The notes: generated by a model from the sequence alone, not told the origin. Numbered from the stretch's first letter, positions 1 through 8,253 are shown. The stretch: DNA of 29,354 bases from Acidimicrobiaceae bacterium (GCA_003541675.1 DPMC01000304.1:1-29354); one strand, 5' to 3'. A program made the numbers and translations.

Positions 1-992
1 GCAGTGGAGTGCAACTCGACGTCCAACTCGGACCAGAAGACCTTGCCCATCGACGATGCCGCACCCAGTTCACCACCGCCCGACAGGTGGGCGGCTGTGC
101 GGTACGTCTGCCACCGGTAGGCCTGTGCGCCGGTCCATGCCTGGACTACCTCGTCCAGCAGGCCCTCGTCGGAAGATCCTGTCTCCAACAACTCACGGTA
201 GAGGTCGGCCAGACGGTCCGCTGCGGCCAGGAACCGGCCGGGCGCCCGGAGGTTCAGGCCCCGCTCGCTGGACGTGGTGGCCATGGCGACGTTCCAGCCC
301 TCGCCCTCGCCGCCCAGGAGGTTCGACTCGTGCACCCGGCACCCGTCGAAGAACAGTTCGGCGAATGCCGGCTCGCCGTCGAGACGACCAACCGGACGCC
401 GCTCGAGGCCCTCGGCGTCGGCTGGCACCAACAGGTACGAGAGCCCGCGGTGGCGTTCGGAGTCGGGGTCGGTCCGCACGATGCAGAACATCCAATCGGC
501 CCATGCGCCACGCGAACACCACGTCTTCTGGCCGTCCAGCACGAACCACTCGCCGTCGCGGATGCCCTTGGTGGATATGGACGCCAGGTCGCTTCCCGAG
601 TCGGGTTCGGACCAGCCCTGGGCCCAGATCTCCTCTCCGGAGGCCATCCGGGGAAGGAAGCGGTCCTGTTGTTTCGCCGTCCCGAAGGCGTACAGGGTCG
701 GTCCCAGGAGGCTGATCCCGTTGGTGTTGACCCGGCCCGGTGCACCCGACCGGTAGTACTCCTCTTCGAACAGCAGCCACTCCACGAGGTCGGCGTCCCG
801 GCCGCCGTGCGCCTCGGGCCAGGCCACCACCGACCAGCGAGCCTCGTGCAGCACGCCTTCCCATTCACGGTGGAGCTCGAATCCCTCGGGGGTGTCCAGG
901 GAGGGAAGCGGCTCGGCGGGGAGGTTCTCGGCTAGCCAGCCCCGCACCTCGTCACGGAAGGCCATCTGGCTGGGTGTGAAGTCGAGGTCCAT
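1..992 (-). CDS. Acyl-CoA dehydrogenase, FadE30-like, 3' end outside window
   Basis: This is a flavin-dependent acyl-CoA dehydrogenase that introduces an alpha,beta double bond into a CoA thioester. Translation from ATG at 992 begins MDLDFTPSQMAFRDEVRGWL and stays open for 330 codons to the window edge, so the C-terminal part of a protein of about 380-400 residues is missing. Family landmarks are LLGPTLYAFGT, the FAD/substrate-loop motif WSEPDSGSDLAS and GLSYLLVP. The pattern resembles mycobacterial FadE30, which acts on the propionate side chain of the steroid C/D-ring intermediate HIP-CoA; that resemblance is from memory, not an alignment. It starts 5 nt after the ipdC stop and is the fourth gene of the ipdA-ipdB-ipdC-fadE operon, which supports a ring-degradation role. 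Another short-chain FadE is the alternative. Confidence 0.88.
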   Translation of the reverse strand, partial: MDLDFTPSQMAFRDEVRGWLAENLPAEPLPSLDTPEGFELHREWEGVLHEARWSVVAWPEAHGGRDADLVEWLLFEEEYYRSGAPGRVNTNGISLLGPTLYAFGTAKQQDRFLPRMASGEEIWAQGWSEPDSGSDLASISTKGIRDGEWFVLDGQKTWCSRGAWADWMFCIVRTDPDSERHRGLSYLLVPADAEGLERRPVGRLDGEPAFAELFFDGCRVHESNLLGGEGEGWNVAMATTSSERGLNLRAPGRFLAAADRLADLYRELLETGSSDEGLLDEVVQAWTGAQAYRWQTYRTAAHLSGGGELGAASSMGKVFWSELDVELHST

Positions 993-997
993 GGCGG

Positions 998-2116
998 TCA
1001 CTCCCCCACAGCCGGGTCCGCTCCCCGGCCGGTCAACCGATCAAGGGCCGCTGTGGCCTCGGCCACCGTGCGGTCGATCAACTCGGCACACGTCGGGAGT
1101 TCGGCAATGGCGCCCACTCCCTGACCGGTCGGGAGGATCCCCACCTCGGAGCGACCCTCGACCATGGTGGCCCGGGTCAGCATCGGGGCGTTGGCGGCCA
1201 TGGCCACCTGGCTCCACGTCATCTCCGAAGATCGCTTCATGCGCAGCCCCTCGGCCAGTAGCTCGCGTAGAGGGGTGGACGTGAGTCGTCGAAACCGGAG
1301 GGCGTTCAGGGCTGCCCGGGGGAAGGCCAGCACGCGGGACCGCTCCAGTCGGGCCACCACCTCGGTGGCCACCACCCGTTGCGGCGCACCGTCGACGGCC
1401 CGGGTGACCACCGTGCCGGTGACCGGCGTGGCCAGGTACACGGACTTGACCTCGTCGGGGACGTCGCTGTCGGCAGTGAGCAGGAAACGGGTGCCCATGG
1501 CCACCGCGTCTGCACCCCAGGCCAGGGCGGCAGCCAGGCCGCGCCCGTCGGTGAACCCACCGGCGGCCACCAGGGCCACGCCGCTGCCCTCTAGGGCATC
1601 GAGCACCTGGGGGACGAGGATCGAGGTGGGCACCAGACCGGTATGTCCACCGCCCTCGGCGCCCTGGGCAATCACCGCGTCCACACCCCATTCGGCGACC
1701 TTTTCGGCGTGGCGGGCCGCGCCGATGGTCGGGATGACGACCACCCCGGCCTCCTTGAGGCGTTCCACGATGGCCTGCCCCGGGGCCTGGGCAAAGGAGG
1801 CCACCCGCACTCCTTCAGCGATCAGGTAATCGACCCGTCGATCCACGTCGGCGGCGTCGGTCCGAAGGTTCACCCCGAACGGTTCGTCGGTGGCGGCACG
1901 GACCTCGGCAATGGCGTCGACCATCTGGTCGTACGTCATGGGGGCTGCGGCGATGATCCCCAGCCCGCCGGCCTCCGCAGTGGCCGCCGTCAGCCGTGAG
2001 CCGGCCACCCAGCCCATGCCCGTCTGGACGATCGGATACCGAACACCAACCAGGTCGCAGAACCGGGTGTGGAGGCGCCGGTCAGCCGGCGTGGGATCCG
2101 AGTTCGGCCACTCCAT
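998..2116 (-). CDS. ipdC: IpdC-like FMN oxidoreductase (nitronate monooxygenase superfamily), steroid ring degradation
   Basis: A 372-residue TIM-barrel flavoprotein of the nitronate monooxygenase/2-nitropropane dioxygenase superfamily. Visible landmarks are PIVQTGMGWVAG near the N-terminus, the FMN-binding AQGAEGGGHTG segment, and VAAGGFTDGRG followed by GADAVAMGTRF. In mycobacteria IpdC (Rv3553) sits directly beside ipdA and ipdB and is needed for the steps on the hydroxylated indene-carboxyl-CoA before the last ring opens; the same adjacency is present here. I chose ATG at 2116, which lies 2 nt beyond the ipdB stop; a TTG at 2122 overlapping that stop is the alternative. Without the neighbours this would only be called a nitronate monooxygenase-like protein. 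Confidence 0.88.
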   Translation of the reverse strand: MEWPNSDPTPADRRLHTRFCDLVGVRYPIVQTGMGWVAGSRLTAATAEAGGLGIIAAAPMTYDQMVDAIAEVRAATDEPFGVNLRTDAADVDRRVDYLIAEGVRVASFAQAPGQAIVERLKEAGVVVIPTIGAARHAEKVAEWGVDAVIAQGAEGGGHTGLVPTSILVPQVLDALEGSGVALVAAGGFTDGRGLAAALAWGADAVAMGTRFLLTADSDVPDEVKSVYLATPVTGTVVTRAVDGAPQRVVATEVVARLERSRVLAFPRAALNALRFRRLTSTPLRELLAEGLRMKRSSEMTWSQVAMAANAPMLTRATMVEGRSEVGILPTGQGVGAIAELPTCAELIDRTVAEATAALDRLTGRGADPAVGE

Positions 2117-2118
2117 GG

Positions 2119-2925
2119 TCAACCGCCGAACTCGGCCTTGCGGTAGCCCCGGGGGTCGAGCACCTCACGGATGAGGTGGAGTTCCTCGCCGGTCGGCAGT
2201 CGACTCTCGGGGACCTCGTCGGGCACGGCCAACTCGAAGCCGGTGGCCTCGACCACCTCATCGACCGTCACGCCGGGATGCACCGATCGCAGCCGCATCC
2301 GGCGGGGCTCATCGCCTGATCCACTGGATTCGAAATCCATCACAGCCAGGTTGGACACCACCCGGCGGATCTCGTAGCCGGCCCGGATGGCTGCCGACAG
2401 GGGTGCCACCCGGTCATAGCCCGGACCCGACACCACGTCCACGGAGGGCACGAACGACCGGGTCGAGTGGTTGGGAACCCAGTAGGTGGTGGCGTGGTTG
2501 ACCAGGTTGCCCGGTGCGCCACGCAGGCCCAGGAGCTGAGCCTTGGGCCGTCGCCAGTCGCCGATGGCCGCCAGGTTCTGGTTGCCGTGGGCATCGATCT
2601 GGCTGGCGCCCATGACTATGTGGCGGCGACCTGACCAGACCACGTCGAACACGTCGCGGTAGGGCATCCAGGCCTCGACCAGGCGTTCGGCATCGTCGTC
2701 ACCCACCGGCAACGGGTTGGCGGCCAGCACTGACACGGCGTCGGTCATCACCATGGCCGGTTCGAAGGTGGCTCTGGCCAGGCGCCCACCGATGATCGGC
2801 GTGGTGCCGATCGGGTTGCAGAGGATCTCGCCGTCACCACGAAAGGCCTCGGCAATGGCCACCACACAGATCTCGTCGATGGTCGCCGCTTCTGGCTGGT
2901 TGGCGTCGGGCTTGAGGTCGGCCAT
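2119..2925 (-). CDS. ipdB: IpdB, beta subunit of steroid ring-cleaving hydrolase (CoA-transferase fold)
   Basis: A 268-residue protein of the class I CoA-transferase beta-subunit family. With IpdA it forms the heteromer that opens the last steroid ring (COCHEA-CoA hydrolase). Landmarks are VMTDAVSVLAANPLP, RRHIVMGASQIDAHGNQNL, GAPGNLVNHATTYWVP and the C-terminal RSVHPGVTVDEVVEATGF typical of the family. Start: ATG at 2925, one base after the ipdA stop. An in-frame extension up to 3183 exists, but it overlaps ipdA and has low-complexity Arg/Ser/Pro composition, so I reject it. The spacing indicates translational coupling with ipdA, as expected for a 1:1 complex. Confidence 0.92.
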   Translation of the reverse strand: MADLKPDANQPEAATIDEICVVAIAEAFRGDGEILCNPIGTTPIIGGRLARATFEPAMVMTDAVSVLAANPLPVGDDDAERLVEAWMPYRDVFDVVWSGRRHIVMGASQIDAHGNQNLAAIGDWRRPKAQLLGLRGAPGNLVNHATTYWVPNHSTRSFVPSVDVVSGPGYDRVAPLSAAIRAGYEIRRVVSNLAVMDFESSGSGDEPRRMRLRSVHPGVTVDEVVEATGFELAVPDEVPESRLPTGEELHLIREVLDPRGYRKAEFGG

Positions 2926-2926
2926 C

Positions 2927-3859
2927 TCAGGCCCCCTCCCCCTCGGCATCGAGCCGCTCGAGGTACTCGGCGTGGCTGGGCGCCTCCAACCAGCGATCCA
3001 CGAAGGCCCGCCACGCCTCGGGATCCTTGGCGGTGGCCGCGTACGCCCGCTGGAACGCCTCGTCGCGCCCGTAGTCGGGTGGGCATTCGGTGAAGTGGGC
3101 GCCCCGGGGCGACTCGACGACGCCGTCCACGAAGAGCCGGGGGATCTTGAGGGTGTGGAGGGATCCCTCGGCGAGCAGGTCACCGGTTGCGATCACCTTC
3201 TCGCACGACAGGTAGGTGGACGTCGCCGCCTTGGCGAACAGGTCATCGAAGTAGAGGTCGGGACCGAGGAACTGGCCGTTGCCGGCTGCATCGGCCCGGT
3301 TCATGTGGATCAGGGAGGCATCCAACTGGAAGGCCGGAATGGCCACCAGGTCCTCGTGGACACCGTCGGCGTCCGGATAGGGCGAGGTGACGGTGGCCAG
3401 ATCGGGGTTCATCAGCATCATGTCGCTGCCCAGTCCGGCCCGTGTCGGATAAAAGGGCACCCGATGGGCGGCCGCCAGGAGGCCGAGGTAGAAGGCTCCC
3501 TCGTCCAGTTCCGTGACCTCGATGGTTCCCTGCTGACGGGCCTGGCGGAAGTGTGGTTCCAACGGAATGGAGTCGAGCGACACGAAGCCGTAGACGGCCC
3601 GCCGGACCTTGCCGAGTGTCGAGAGGATCCCTACCTCGGGGCCGCCGTAGCAGACGATGGTCAGGTCGGTGAGTTCGCTGCGGGCGATGGCCCGGACCAG
3701 CGACATGGGCTTGCGGCGTGAGCCCCAGCCTCCGATACCGATGGTCATACCGCTGGACAGCCGGGCGACGACGTCATCCTCGGTCATCCGCTTGTCCGGG
3801 CGCCCGTCGGGGGTGGGAAGCGTCGAGGGTGCATAAGAGCGTTGGCTGGGAGGAGTCAC
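2927..3859 (-). CDS. ipdA: IpdA, alpha subunit of steroid ring-cleaving hydrolase (CoA-transferase fold)
   Basis: A class I CoA-transferase alpha-subunit homologue, partner of IpdB. The segment SGMTIGIGGWGSRRKPMSLVRAI is followed by LTIVCYGGPEVGIL, VYGFVSLDS, GLGSDMM, YFDDLF and PPDYGRDEAFQRAYA, closely matching my memory of M. tuberculosis IpdA (Rv3551). Start: the obvious ATG is at 3787 (286 residues), but PDKR just upstream of it also matches the mycobacterial N-terminus. A GTG at 3859 lies 7 nt below a TACCGT box, the leaderless pattern seen repeatedly in this window, so I prefer 3859 (310 residues). The function is firm and the 5' end is uncertain. It is first in the leftward operon ipdA-ipdB-ipdC-fadE and faces a putative operator at 3899-3913. 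Confidence 0.9.
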   Translation of the reverse strand: MTPPSQRSYAPSTLPTPDGRPDKRMTEDDVVARLSSGMTIGIGGWGSRRKPMSLVRAIARSELTDLTIVCYGGPEVGILSTLGKVRRAVYGFVSLDSIPLEPHFRQARQQGTIEVTELDEGAFYLGLLAAAHRVPFYPTRAGLGSDMMLMNPDLATVTSPYPDADGVHEDLVAIPAFQLDASLIHMNRADAAGNGQFLGPDLYFDDLFAKAATSTYLSCEKVIATGDLLAEGSLHTLKIPRLFVDGVVESPRGAHFTECPPDYGRDEAFQRAYAATAKDPEAWRAFVDRWLEAPSHAEYLERLDAEGEGA

Positions 3860-3866
3860 CCGGCCA

Positions 3867-3872
3867 ACGGTA
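3867..3872 (-). promoter_or_regulatory. Putative -10 box of the ipdABC-fadE operon
   Basis: TACCGT on the minus strand, followed by 7 nt and then GTG at 3859. The same hexamer and spacing occur at other starts in this window. It mirrors the TAGCGT box on the other side of the operator: the operator edges lie 26 and 30 bp from the two boxes. The site is inferred; no transcription start is known. Confidence 0.5.
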
Positions 3873-3898
3873 GGCGAGTCGGGACCGCCACGGAAACC

Positions 3899-3913
3899 CT
3901 GACGGTCCGTCAG
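3899..3913. promoter_or_regulatory. Operator copy 1: 15-bp palindrome CTGACGGTCCGTCAG
   Basis: A perfect odd palindrome: 7-bp arms CTGACGG and CCGTCAG around one central T. It sits in the divergent promoter between ipdA (minus) and an SDR gene (plus), next to both expected -35 positions. The identical 15-mer recurs at 8287-8301 and 25571-25585, and copies 1 and 2 share three further bases (ATT) on the right. It differs from the KstR2 motif of mycobacteria. The size and symmetry suit a TetR-type homodimer, but no regulator gene is in the window. Confidence 0.8.
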
Positions 3914-3943
3914 ATTGTGTGATCCGTCACGACAGCCGGCGGT

Positions 3944-3949
3944 TAGCGT
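3944..3949 (+). promoter_or_regulatory. Putative -10 box of the SDR-SET operon
   Basis: TAGCGT followed by 7 nt and then GTG at 3957. This decides the start of the SDR over a TTG at 3915, which lies next to the operator, and a GTG at 3948, which would overlap the box. Inferred from the recurring TANNNT-to-start spacing. Confidence 0.5.
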
Positions 3950-3956
3950 GCGTTCC

Positions 3957-4763
3957 GTGGCCCCCTCGCCGACCCCTCCGACCCCATCGTCAGACCCGCT
4001 GGACTTCACCGGTCGGTCGGTGGTGGTCACCGGTGGGTCACGGGGCCTGGGTCGCGTGATCGCCACCACCTTCCTCGACGCCGGAGCTGACGTCATCACC
4101 TGCGCGAGGAGTGCGCCTGACGAGCCCGTCACCTCGACAGACGGATCCCGGGAGGCCGCTTTCGTGGTGGCAGACGTACGCGATCCGGAGCAGGTGGCCG
4201 ATGTAGTGGCCGCGACTGTGGAGCGGTCGGGACGAGTCGATGTGCTGGTCAACAACGCTGGTGGCGCACCACCGGCCGATTCGGCCACCGTGTCACCCCG
4301 CTTCAACGAGAAGATCATCGCGCTGAACCTCACGGCGCCCATGACGTTCTGCCAGGCCGTGCACCCCACGATGTCGACCCAGGACGGCGGTGGAGTGATC
4401 GTCAACATCTCGTCGGTGAGTGGGACGCGACCCAACCCACTCGGCGTGGCCTACGGGGCGGCCAAGGCTGGTCTTGAGAACATGACCCGGACGCTGGCCC
4501 ATGAGTGGGGGCCGGCCATCCGGGTGGTGGCCATCACTGTCGGGATGATCGTCACCGACGAAGCCGCCGCCTTCTACGGTGACGACGAGGGGCAGGCCGC
4601 AGTGGCCGCCAACCTCCCTGCCGGTCGGCTGGGCCAGCCAGACGATGTGGCCGACATCTGCCTCGCCCTGGCTTCACCATTGGCCCGGTGGGTCACCGGC
4701 ACCTGCGTGGAGGTTCACGGCGGGGGCGAGGGCCCGGCCTATCTGGGCGCAGCGCGCGCCTGA
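3957..4763 (+). CDS. Short-chain dehydrogenase/reductase
   Basis: A classical SDR of 268 residues using NAD(P)(H). The Rossmann motif TGGSRGLG is at residues 25-32, NNAG at about 97-100, the catalytic Ser in VNISSVSG, and YGAAK gives Tyr166 and Lys170. The C-terminus has the usual WVTGTCVEVHGG. The substrate cannot be read from sequence. Divergent orientation from ipdA and a shared operator at 3899-3913 suggest a hydroxyacyl-CoA or hydroxysteroid substrate in ring degradation. It ends 8 nt before the SET-domain gene, so the two are probably co-transcribed. Start GTG 3957 was chosen for the TAGCGT box 7 nt upstream. Confidence 0.88.
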   Translation: MAPSPTPPTPSSDPLDFTGRSVVVTGGSRGLGRVIATTFLDAGADVITCARSAPDEPVTSTDGSREAAFVVADVRDPEQVADVVAATVERSGRVDVLVNNAGGAPPADSATVSPRFNEKIIALNLTAPMTFCQAVHPTMSTQDGGGVIVNISSVSGTRPNPLGVAYGAAKAGLENMTRTLAHEWGPAIRVVAITVGMIVTDEAAAFYGDDEGQAAVAANLPAGRLGQPDDVADICLALASPLARWVTGTCVEVHGGGEGPAYLGAARA

Positions 4764-4771
4764 CCGGACCC

Positions 4772-5284
4772 GTGGCTCCCATCCGCTGTTGGCGTTCGCC
4801 CAAGGTTGAGGTCCGCGACGGATCGGTGGCCGGCCTTGGGGTGTTTGCCCTTGAACCGATTGCCGCCGGGGAGGTCGTGGCCGTAAAGGCCGGCCACATC
4901 GTCGACCACGCTGAGGTGGTTCGCCTCACTGCCGAGATCGGCGACCAGAGCCTTCAGATCGCCGACGACCTCTACCTGTCGCCCCGTACAGCCACCGAGG
5001 TGGACGAGACGTCCATTCGAATTAACCACTCGTGTGACGCCAACGTCGGCTTCCGTGGCCAGGTGGTCTACGTGGCCATGCGCGATATCGCGGCCGACGA
5101 GGAACTGTGTCATGACTACGGCACGGCCCGGACCGACGACTACCGCCTGGAGTGTGGCTGCGGGACGGCGGCGTGTCGAGGCACCGTCACCGGCGACGAC
5201 TGGCGGCTCCCTGCCGTCCAGGCCAGGTACGACGGGTTCTTCATAGAGCACGTGGCCGCCAGAATCCGCCAAAGCCAGAACTGA
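4772..5284 (+). CDS. Small SET-domain protein, putative protein-lysine methyltransferase with post-SET motif
   Basis: A 170-residue stand-alone SET-domain protein. Motifs in order: GLGVFA at residues 21-26 (SAM-binding N-SET), RINHSCDANVGF at 83-94 (the NHSCxxN motif), DEELCHDYG at 109-117 (GEELxxDY with the catalytic Tyr), then a post-SET zinc-type motif CGCGTAACRG at 128-137 with Cys128, Cys130 and Cys135. All core SET signatures are present, so methyltransferase activity on a lysine is likely; the target is unknown. GTG at 4772 lies 8 nt after the SDR stop. In-frame extension to 4688 would overlap the SDR and is Arg/Gly-rich, so it is rejected. Bacterial SET proteins are uncommon, and placement in a steroid-type operon is unusual. 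Confidence 0.85.
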   Translation: MAPIRCWRSPKVEVRDGSVAGLGVFALEPIAAGEVVAVKAGHIVDHAEVVRLTAEIGDQSLQIADDLYLSPRTATEVDETSIRINHSCDANVGFRGQVVYVAMRDIAADEELCHDYGTARTDDYRLECGCGTAACRGTVTGDDWRLPAVQARYDGFFIEHVAARIRQSQN

Positions 5285-5491
5285 CGACCCATTTCCCTAG
5301 CGGCCCGGCTCTTCGCCGATCTCGGCCAGGGCGTCACCGGTCCATACGCGGCCGAAATCGGCGAGTCCGGGCGCGCCACCTGATCAGGTTCCTGAACCAC
5401 GCCCGCTGAACCTCGGTTTCCGGGACGTCAACCAGGCCACCGGCTGGGACAGAAGTTCGCGGCGGGGACGTCCATCGGGCAGGATGCCGCC

Positions 5492-6481
5492 ATGGCCCCT
5501 GAGTTCCGGTACGAGGACGCCCCGCCCTACGGGGAGGTGGAGCAGCTCTCGCCGCTCGTGCGTCGGGTGGTGGCCCGTAACCCGTCGAAGTTCACCTACC
5601 ACGGATCGGGCACGTTCATCATTGGGCCCGCACCGGACTCCAACCCGAACGGGAACGTCGCCATCATCGATCCGGGGCCAGCCGACGACGACCATGTGGC
5701 GGCCCTCCTGAAGGCCGTCGAGGGCCAGCGGGTCACCCACCTGCTCATTACCCACACCCACCCGGACCACTCCCCAGCCACCGCCGCCGTGCAGACGGCC
5801 ACCGGGGCCACCTCGTACGGTTTCGGCCCCCACCCGGTGGAAGCCATCCGCGCTTACGACGAACGGGTCCGAAAGGCCATCGAGGCCGGCGAGGAACCCG
5901 AGTCCGAGGATGGAGAGGGCGCAGGCGACCGGGACTTCGTGCCCGACGTGGTCACCTCCGACGGCGACGTCATCGCCGGCGAAGGGTTCACTTTCGAGGC
6001 GCTTCACACCCCGGGCCACATCTCGAACCACCTGTGCTTCGCCCTCCGGGAGGAAGCGACCCTGTTCACTGGCGATCACGTCATGGGTTGGTCGACCACC
6101 GTGGTCCCGGCACCCGACGGCGATCTGAACGACTACCTAGCCAACCTCCGTCGGCTGCTGGACCGCCCCGAGACCCTCTACCGACCCACCCACGGACCGG
6201 CCATCACTGACCCGAGCCGTTACGTTGCGGCGCTGATCGACCATCGGGAGATGCGTGAGGGCCAGATTGTCGATGCCCTCGTCGCCGGCCCCCGGGGGAT
6301 CGAGTCGATCGTCGCCGAGCTCTACGCGGATGTGGATGAAAAGCTCCACAAGGCGGCAGCGGCCGTGGTGTACGCCCACCTCCTCGCCCTATCCCGGGCA
6401 GGTCGGGCAGTTGCTGAGACTGATCCGGAAGACGACGGTGGTGCCAGCTCGGACTGGAAGGCTGACTGGCGCCTGGTCTGA
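5492..6481 (+). CDS. MBL-fold metallohydrolase, LACTB2/glyoxalase II-like
   Basis: A 329-residue metallo-beta-lactamase-fold hydrolase. The metal-binding set is complete: H88-T-H90-P-D92-H93 in THTHPDHS, His175 in HTPGH, Asp195 in TGDH and His234 in PTHG. The segment from about residue 245 to 310 is a helical domain like the winged-helix tail of LACTB2-type proteins. A 15-residue acidic insert (EEPESEDGEGAGD) precedes residue 148. A thioester or nucleic-acid ester substrate is possible; in this acyl-CoA context a thioesterase-like role is plausible but unproven. ATG at 5492 has CAGGAT six bases upstream, a weak leaderless-type -10. It converges on ipdF with only one base between the stops. 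Confidence 0.88.
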   Translation: MAPEFRYEDAPPYGEVEQLSPLVRRVVARNPSKFTYHGSGTFIIGPAPDSNPNGNVAIIDPGPADDDHVAALLKAVEGQRVTHLLITHTHPDHSPATAAVQTATGATSYGFGPHPVEAIRAYDERVRKAIEAGEEPESEDGEGAGDRDFVPDVVTSDGDVIAGEGFTFEALHTPGHISNHLCFALREEATLFTGDHVMGWSTTVVPAPDGDLNDYLANLRRLLDRPETLYRPTHGPAITDPSRYVAALIDHREMREGQIVDALVAGPRGIESIVAELYADVDEKLHKAAAAVVYAHLLALSRAGRAVAETDPEDDGGASSDWKADWRLV

Positions 6482-6482
6482 A

Positions 6483-7259
6483 TCAGGCGCGCTGGCTGGA
6501 GACCGACACGACCTCGCCGGTCATGTAAGACGAGTAGTCGCTGGCCAGGAAGACGACCACGTTGGCTACCTCCCACGGCTCGGCGCCCCGCCCATAGGCC
6601 TCGCTGGCGGCCAGCTCGGCGAGCAGTTCCTCGCTGCTCGTCCGGGCCAGGAACGGGTGGGTGGCAAAGCTGGGGGCCACGCAGTTGATCCGGATGCCTG
6701 ACTCGACGCCCTCGATGGCCGCGCACCGGGTGAGGGCCATCACCCCAGCCTTGGCGGCCGCGTAGTGGCTCTGGCCCGCCTGGGCCCGCCAGCCCAGCAC
6801 CGAGGCGTTGTTCACGATCACACCGTGGCCCTGTTCACCCATGATCCGCATGGCCGCCCGGGTGCAGCGCATCGCTCCGGTGAGGGTGATGTCCAGGACC
6901 CGTTCCCACTCGTCATCCTGCATCTCGACCAGCGGGGTGTCACCGCCGAGACCGGCGTTGTTGACCATGACGTCAATACGGCCGTGTGCGGCCACGGCGG
7001 CGTCCAACAGTTCCTGCACCTGGTTCTCGTCACTGACGTCACACAGGCTGGTGACCGGACGGTCACCGGACAGTTCGGCCAACGCATCGGCCGCCTCGTC
7101 CAGGCGCCGCTCGTGGACATCGGAGATGACGACGGTCGCCCCCTCCTCCACGGCCTTCTTCGCCACGGCGAATCCGATCCCGGCTCCGGCCGCCGCGGTG
7201 ACCACGACGATCCGATCGGCCAACAGGTCATGGCCGGGTACGTACTCAGGAGCATCCAT
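6483..7259 (-). CDS. ipdF: IpdF-like SDR, steroid C/D-ring hydroxyacyl oxidoreductase
   Basis: A 258-residue SDR. The cofactor motif is the unusual TAAAGAGIG at residues 21-29, followed by VVISDVHERRLDEAA, VNNAGLGG, NNASVLGWRAQ, SHYAAAKAGVMALTRC (Tyr166, Lys170), EPWEVA and SDYSSYMTGEVVSVS. These blocks agree very closely with my memory of M. tuberculosis IpdF (Rv3559c), an oxidoreductase of the HIP/5-hydroxy-HIP steps in the same regulon as ipdAB. It starts 31 nt after the stop of the upstream SDR on the same strand, so the two form an operon whose promoter carries operator copy 2. No clear Shine-Dalgarno precedes ATG 7259. Confidence 0.9.
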   Translation of the reverse strand: MDAPEYVPGHDLLADRIVVVTAAAGAGIGFAVAKKAVEEGATVVISDVHERRLDEAADALAELSGDRPVTSLCDVSDENQVQELLDAAVAAHGRIDVMVNNAGLGGDTPLVEMQDDEWERVLDITLTGAMRCTRAAMRIMGEQGHGVIVNNASVLGWRAQAGQSHYAAAKAGVMALTRCAAIEGVESGIRINCVAPSFATHPFLARTSSEELLAELAASEAYGRGAEPWEVANVVVFLASDYSSYMTGEVVSVSSQRA

Positions 7260-7290
7260 GGCAGGAGGCTAGATCCGGCGACTGGCGCGA

Positions 7291-8253
7291 TCAGGCCTGG
7301 GAGGCCGGAGCATCCTGTCCAGGGGCCTGTTTCTCGGCCCGTTCCTTGGCCTGAGCCATCTCCTTCATGCGCCGCTCCAGATCGGCGAACATCGGCATCT
7401 CCTCGTCGCCAATGGTGGCGGGGAGCTTCTCGGCGATCTCGTCGACGCTGAAAGATGCACCATCATCAGCCCACATGTGGCGGATCTCGGCGGGCTGATT
7501 CCACACGGCGATGCGCTTACCGGTACAGGTGTAGATCTGGGCCGTCACGTCACGAGCTGCGTCCGACATGAGCCAGACAGCCAGCGGGGCAATGGCTTCG
7601 GGGCTGCCAGCCTCGATCTCGAACGGCACGTTTTCCGACATGCGGGTCATGGCCGCTGGGGCGATGCAGTTCGCGTTCACGCCGTACTTCCGGAGGGCGA
7701 AGGCCGCACTCCGAGTCAGCGAGACGATGCCGCCCTTAGCCGCCGAGTAGTTGGCCTGGGCCGTCGATGCCACGAAGGCTCCCGACGTGAAGCCGACGAG
7801 GCTGCCTCCGGTCTCCTGCTTTCGCATGACCGCCGCGGCCGCCTTGTAGAGCGTGAAGTGGCCCTTGAGATGGACACCGACCACGTGGTCGAACTCATCC
7901 TCGCTCATGTTGAACAGCATCCGCTCGCGCACGATGCCGGCCACGCAGACCACCCCGTCGATGCTGCCCCAGGCCTCCAACGCCGTATCGACGATCCGCT
8001 GGCCGACCTCCATCTGGGAAACGTCGCCCGCCACAGCGATGGCCGTGCCACCCGCCGAGACGATCTCTGCCACGACGGCATCAGCGACGTCGCTGGACGG
8101 GTCGCTCCCCTCAATAGAGACGCCGTAGTCGGCTACCACCACGTTTGCACCCTCGGCGGCACAGGCCAGGGCGATGGCCCGACCGATCCCGTTGCCGGCA
8201 CCGGTGACGGCGATGTTCTTTCCTGCGAGGTGGGCGACGCCGTCCAGTGACAT
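7291..8253 (-). CDS. SDR of the multifunctional-enzyme (3-hydroxyacyl-CoA dehydrogenase-like) type
   Basis: A 320-residue SDR, longer than the classical 250. TGAGNGIG lies at residues 17-24, CVAG replaces NNAG at 103-106, the catalytic Ser is in TSGAF (about 157) and the Tyr/Lys pair is Y169/K173 in ANYSAAKGG. The loop VADYGVSIEGSDPSS after beta-2 and the length resemble the dehydrogenase domain of peroxisomal multifunctional enzyme type 2 and mycobacterial Rv3548c-like SDRs, suggesting a (3R)-hydroxyacyl-CoA substrate. The C-terminal 40 residues (MADLERRMKEMAQAKERAEK region) are charged and probably helical. ATG 8253 is preceded by GGAG. Operator copy 2 lies 33 bp upstream, and ipdF follows in the same operon. 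Confidence 0.87.
   Translation of the reverse strand: MSLDGVAHLAGKNIAVTGAGNGIGRAIALACAAEGANVVVADYGVSIEGSDPSSDVADAVVAEIVSAGGTAIAVAGDVSQMEVGQRIVDTALEAWGSIDGVVCVAGIVRERMLFNMSEDEFDHVVGVHLKGHFTLYKAAAAVMRKQETGGSLVGFTSGAFVASTAQANYSAAKGGIVSLTRSAAFALRKYGVNANCIAPAAMTRMSENVPFEIEAGSPEAIAPLAVWLMSDAARDVTAQIYTCTGKRIAVWNQPAEIRHMWADDGASFSVDEIAEKLPATIGDEEMPMFADLERRMKEMAQAKERAEKQAPGQDAPASQA

Noticed and set aside
9..935. Long plus-strand frame opposite the acyl-CoA dehydrogenase
   Set aside because: It lacks any recognisable domain, while the opposite strand encodes a clear FadE protein. High GC content produces such antisense frames throughout the window.
2926..3183. N-terminal extension of ipdB inside ipdA
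   Set aside because: Low-complexity Arg/Ser/Pro sequence overlapping a real gene on the same strand; the family N-terminus fits ATG 2925.
3899..3913. The 15-bp palindrome as a transcription terminator
   Set aside because: It lies between divergent starts rather than after stops, has no T-run, and recurs only upstream of genes.
5303..5383. A short frame ARLFADLGQGVTGPYAA in the gap between the SET and MBL genes, reminiscent of a CaiB/BaiF N-terminus
   Set aside because: Only about 15 residues look similar, there is no start codon, and stops follow at once. Too short to claim a pseudogene; the 207-bp gap 5285-5491 otherwise shows nothing recognisable.
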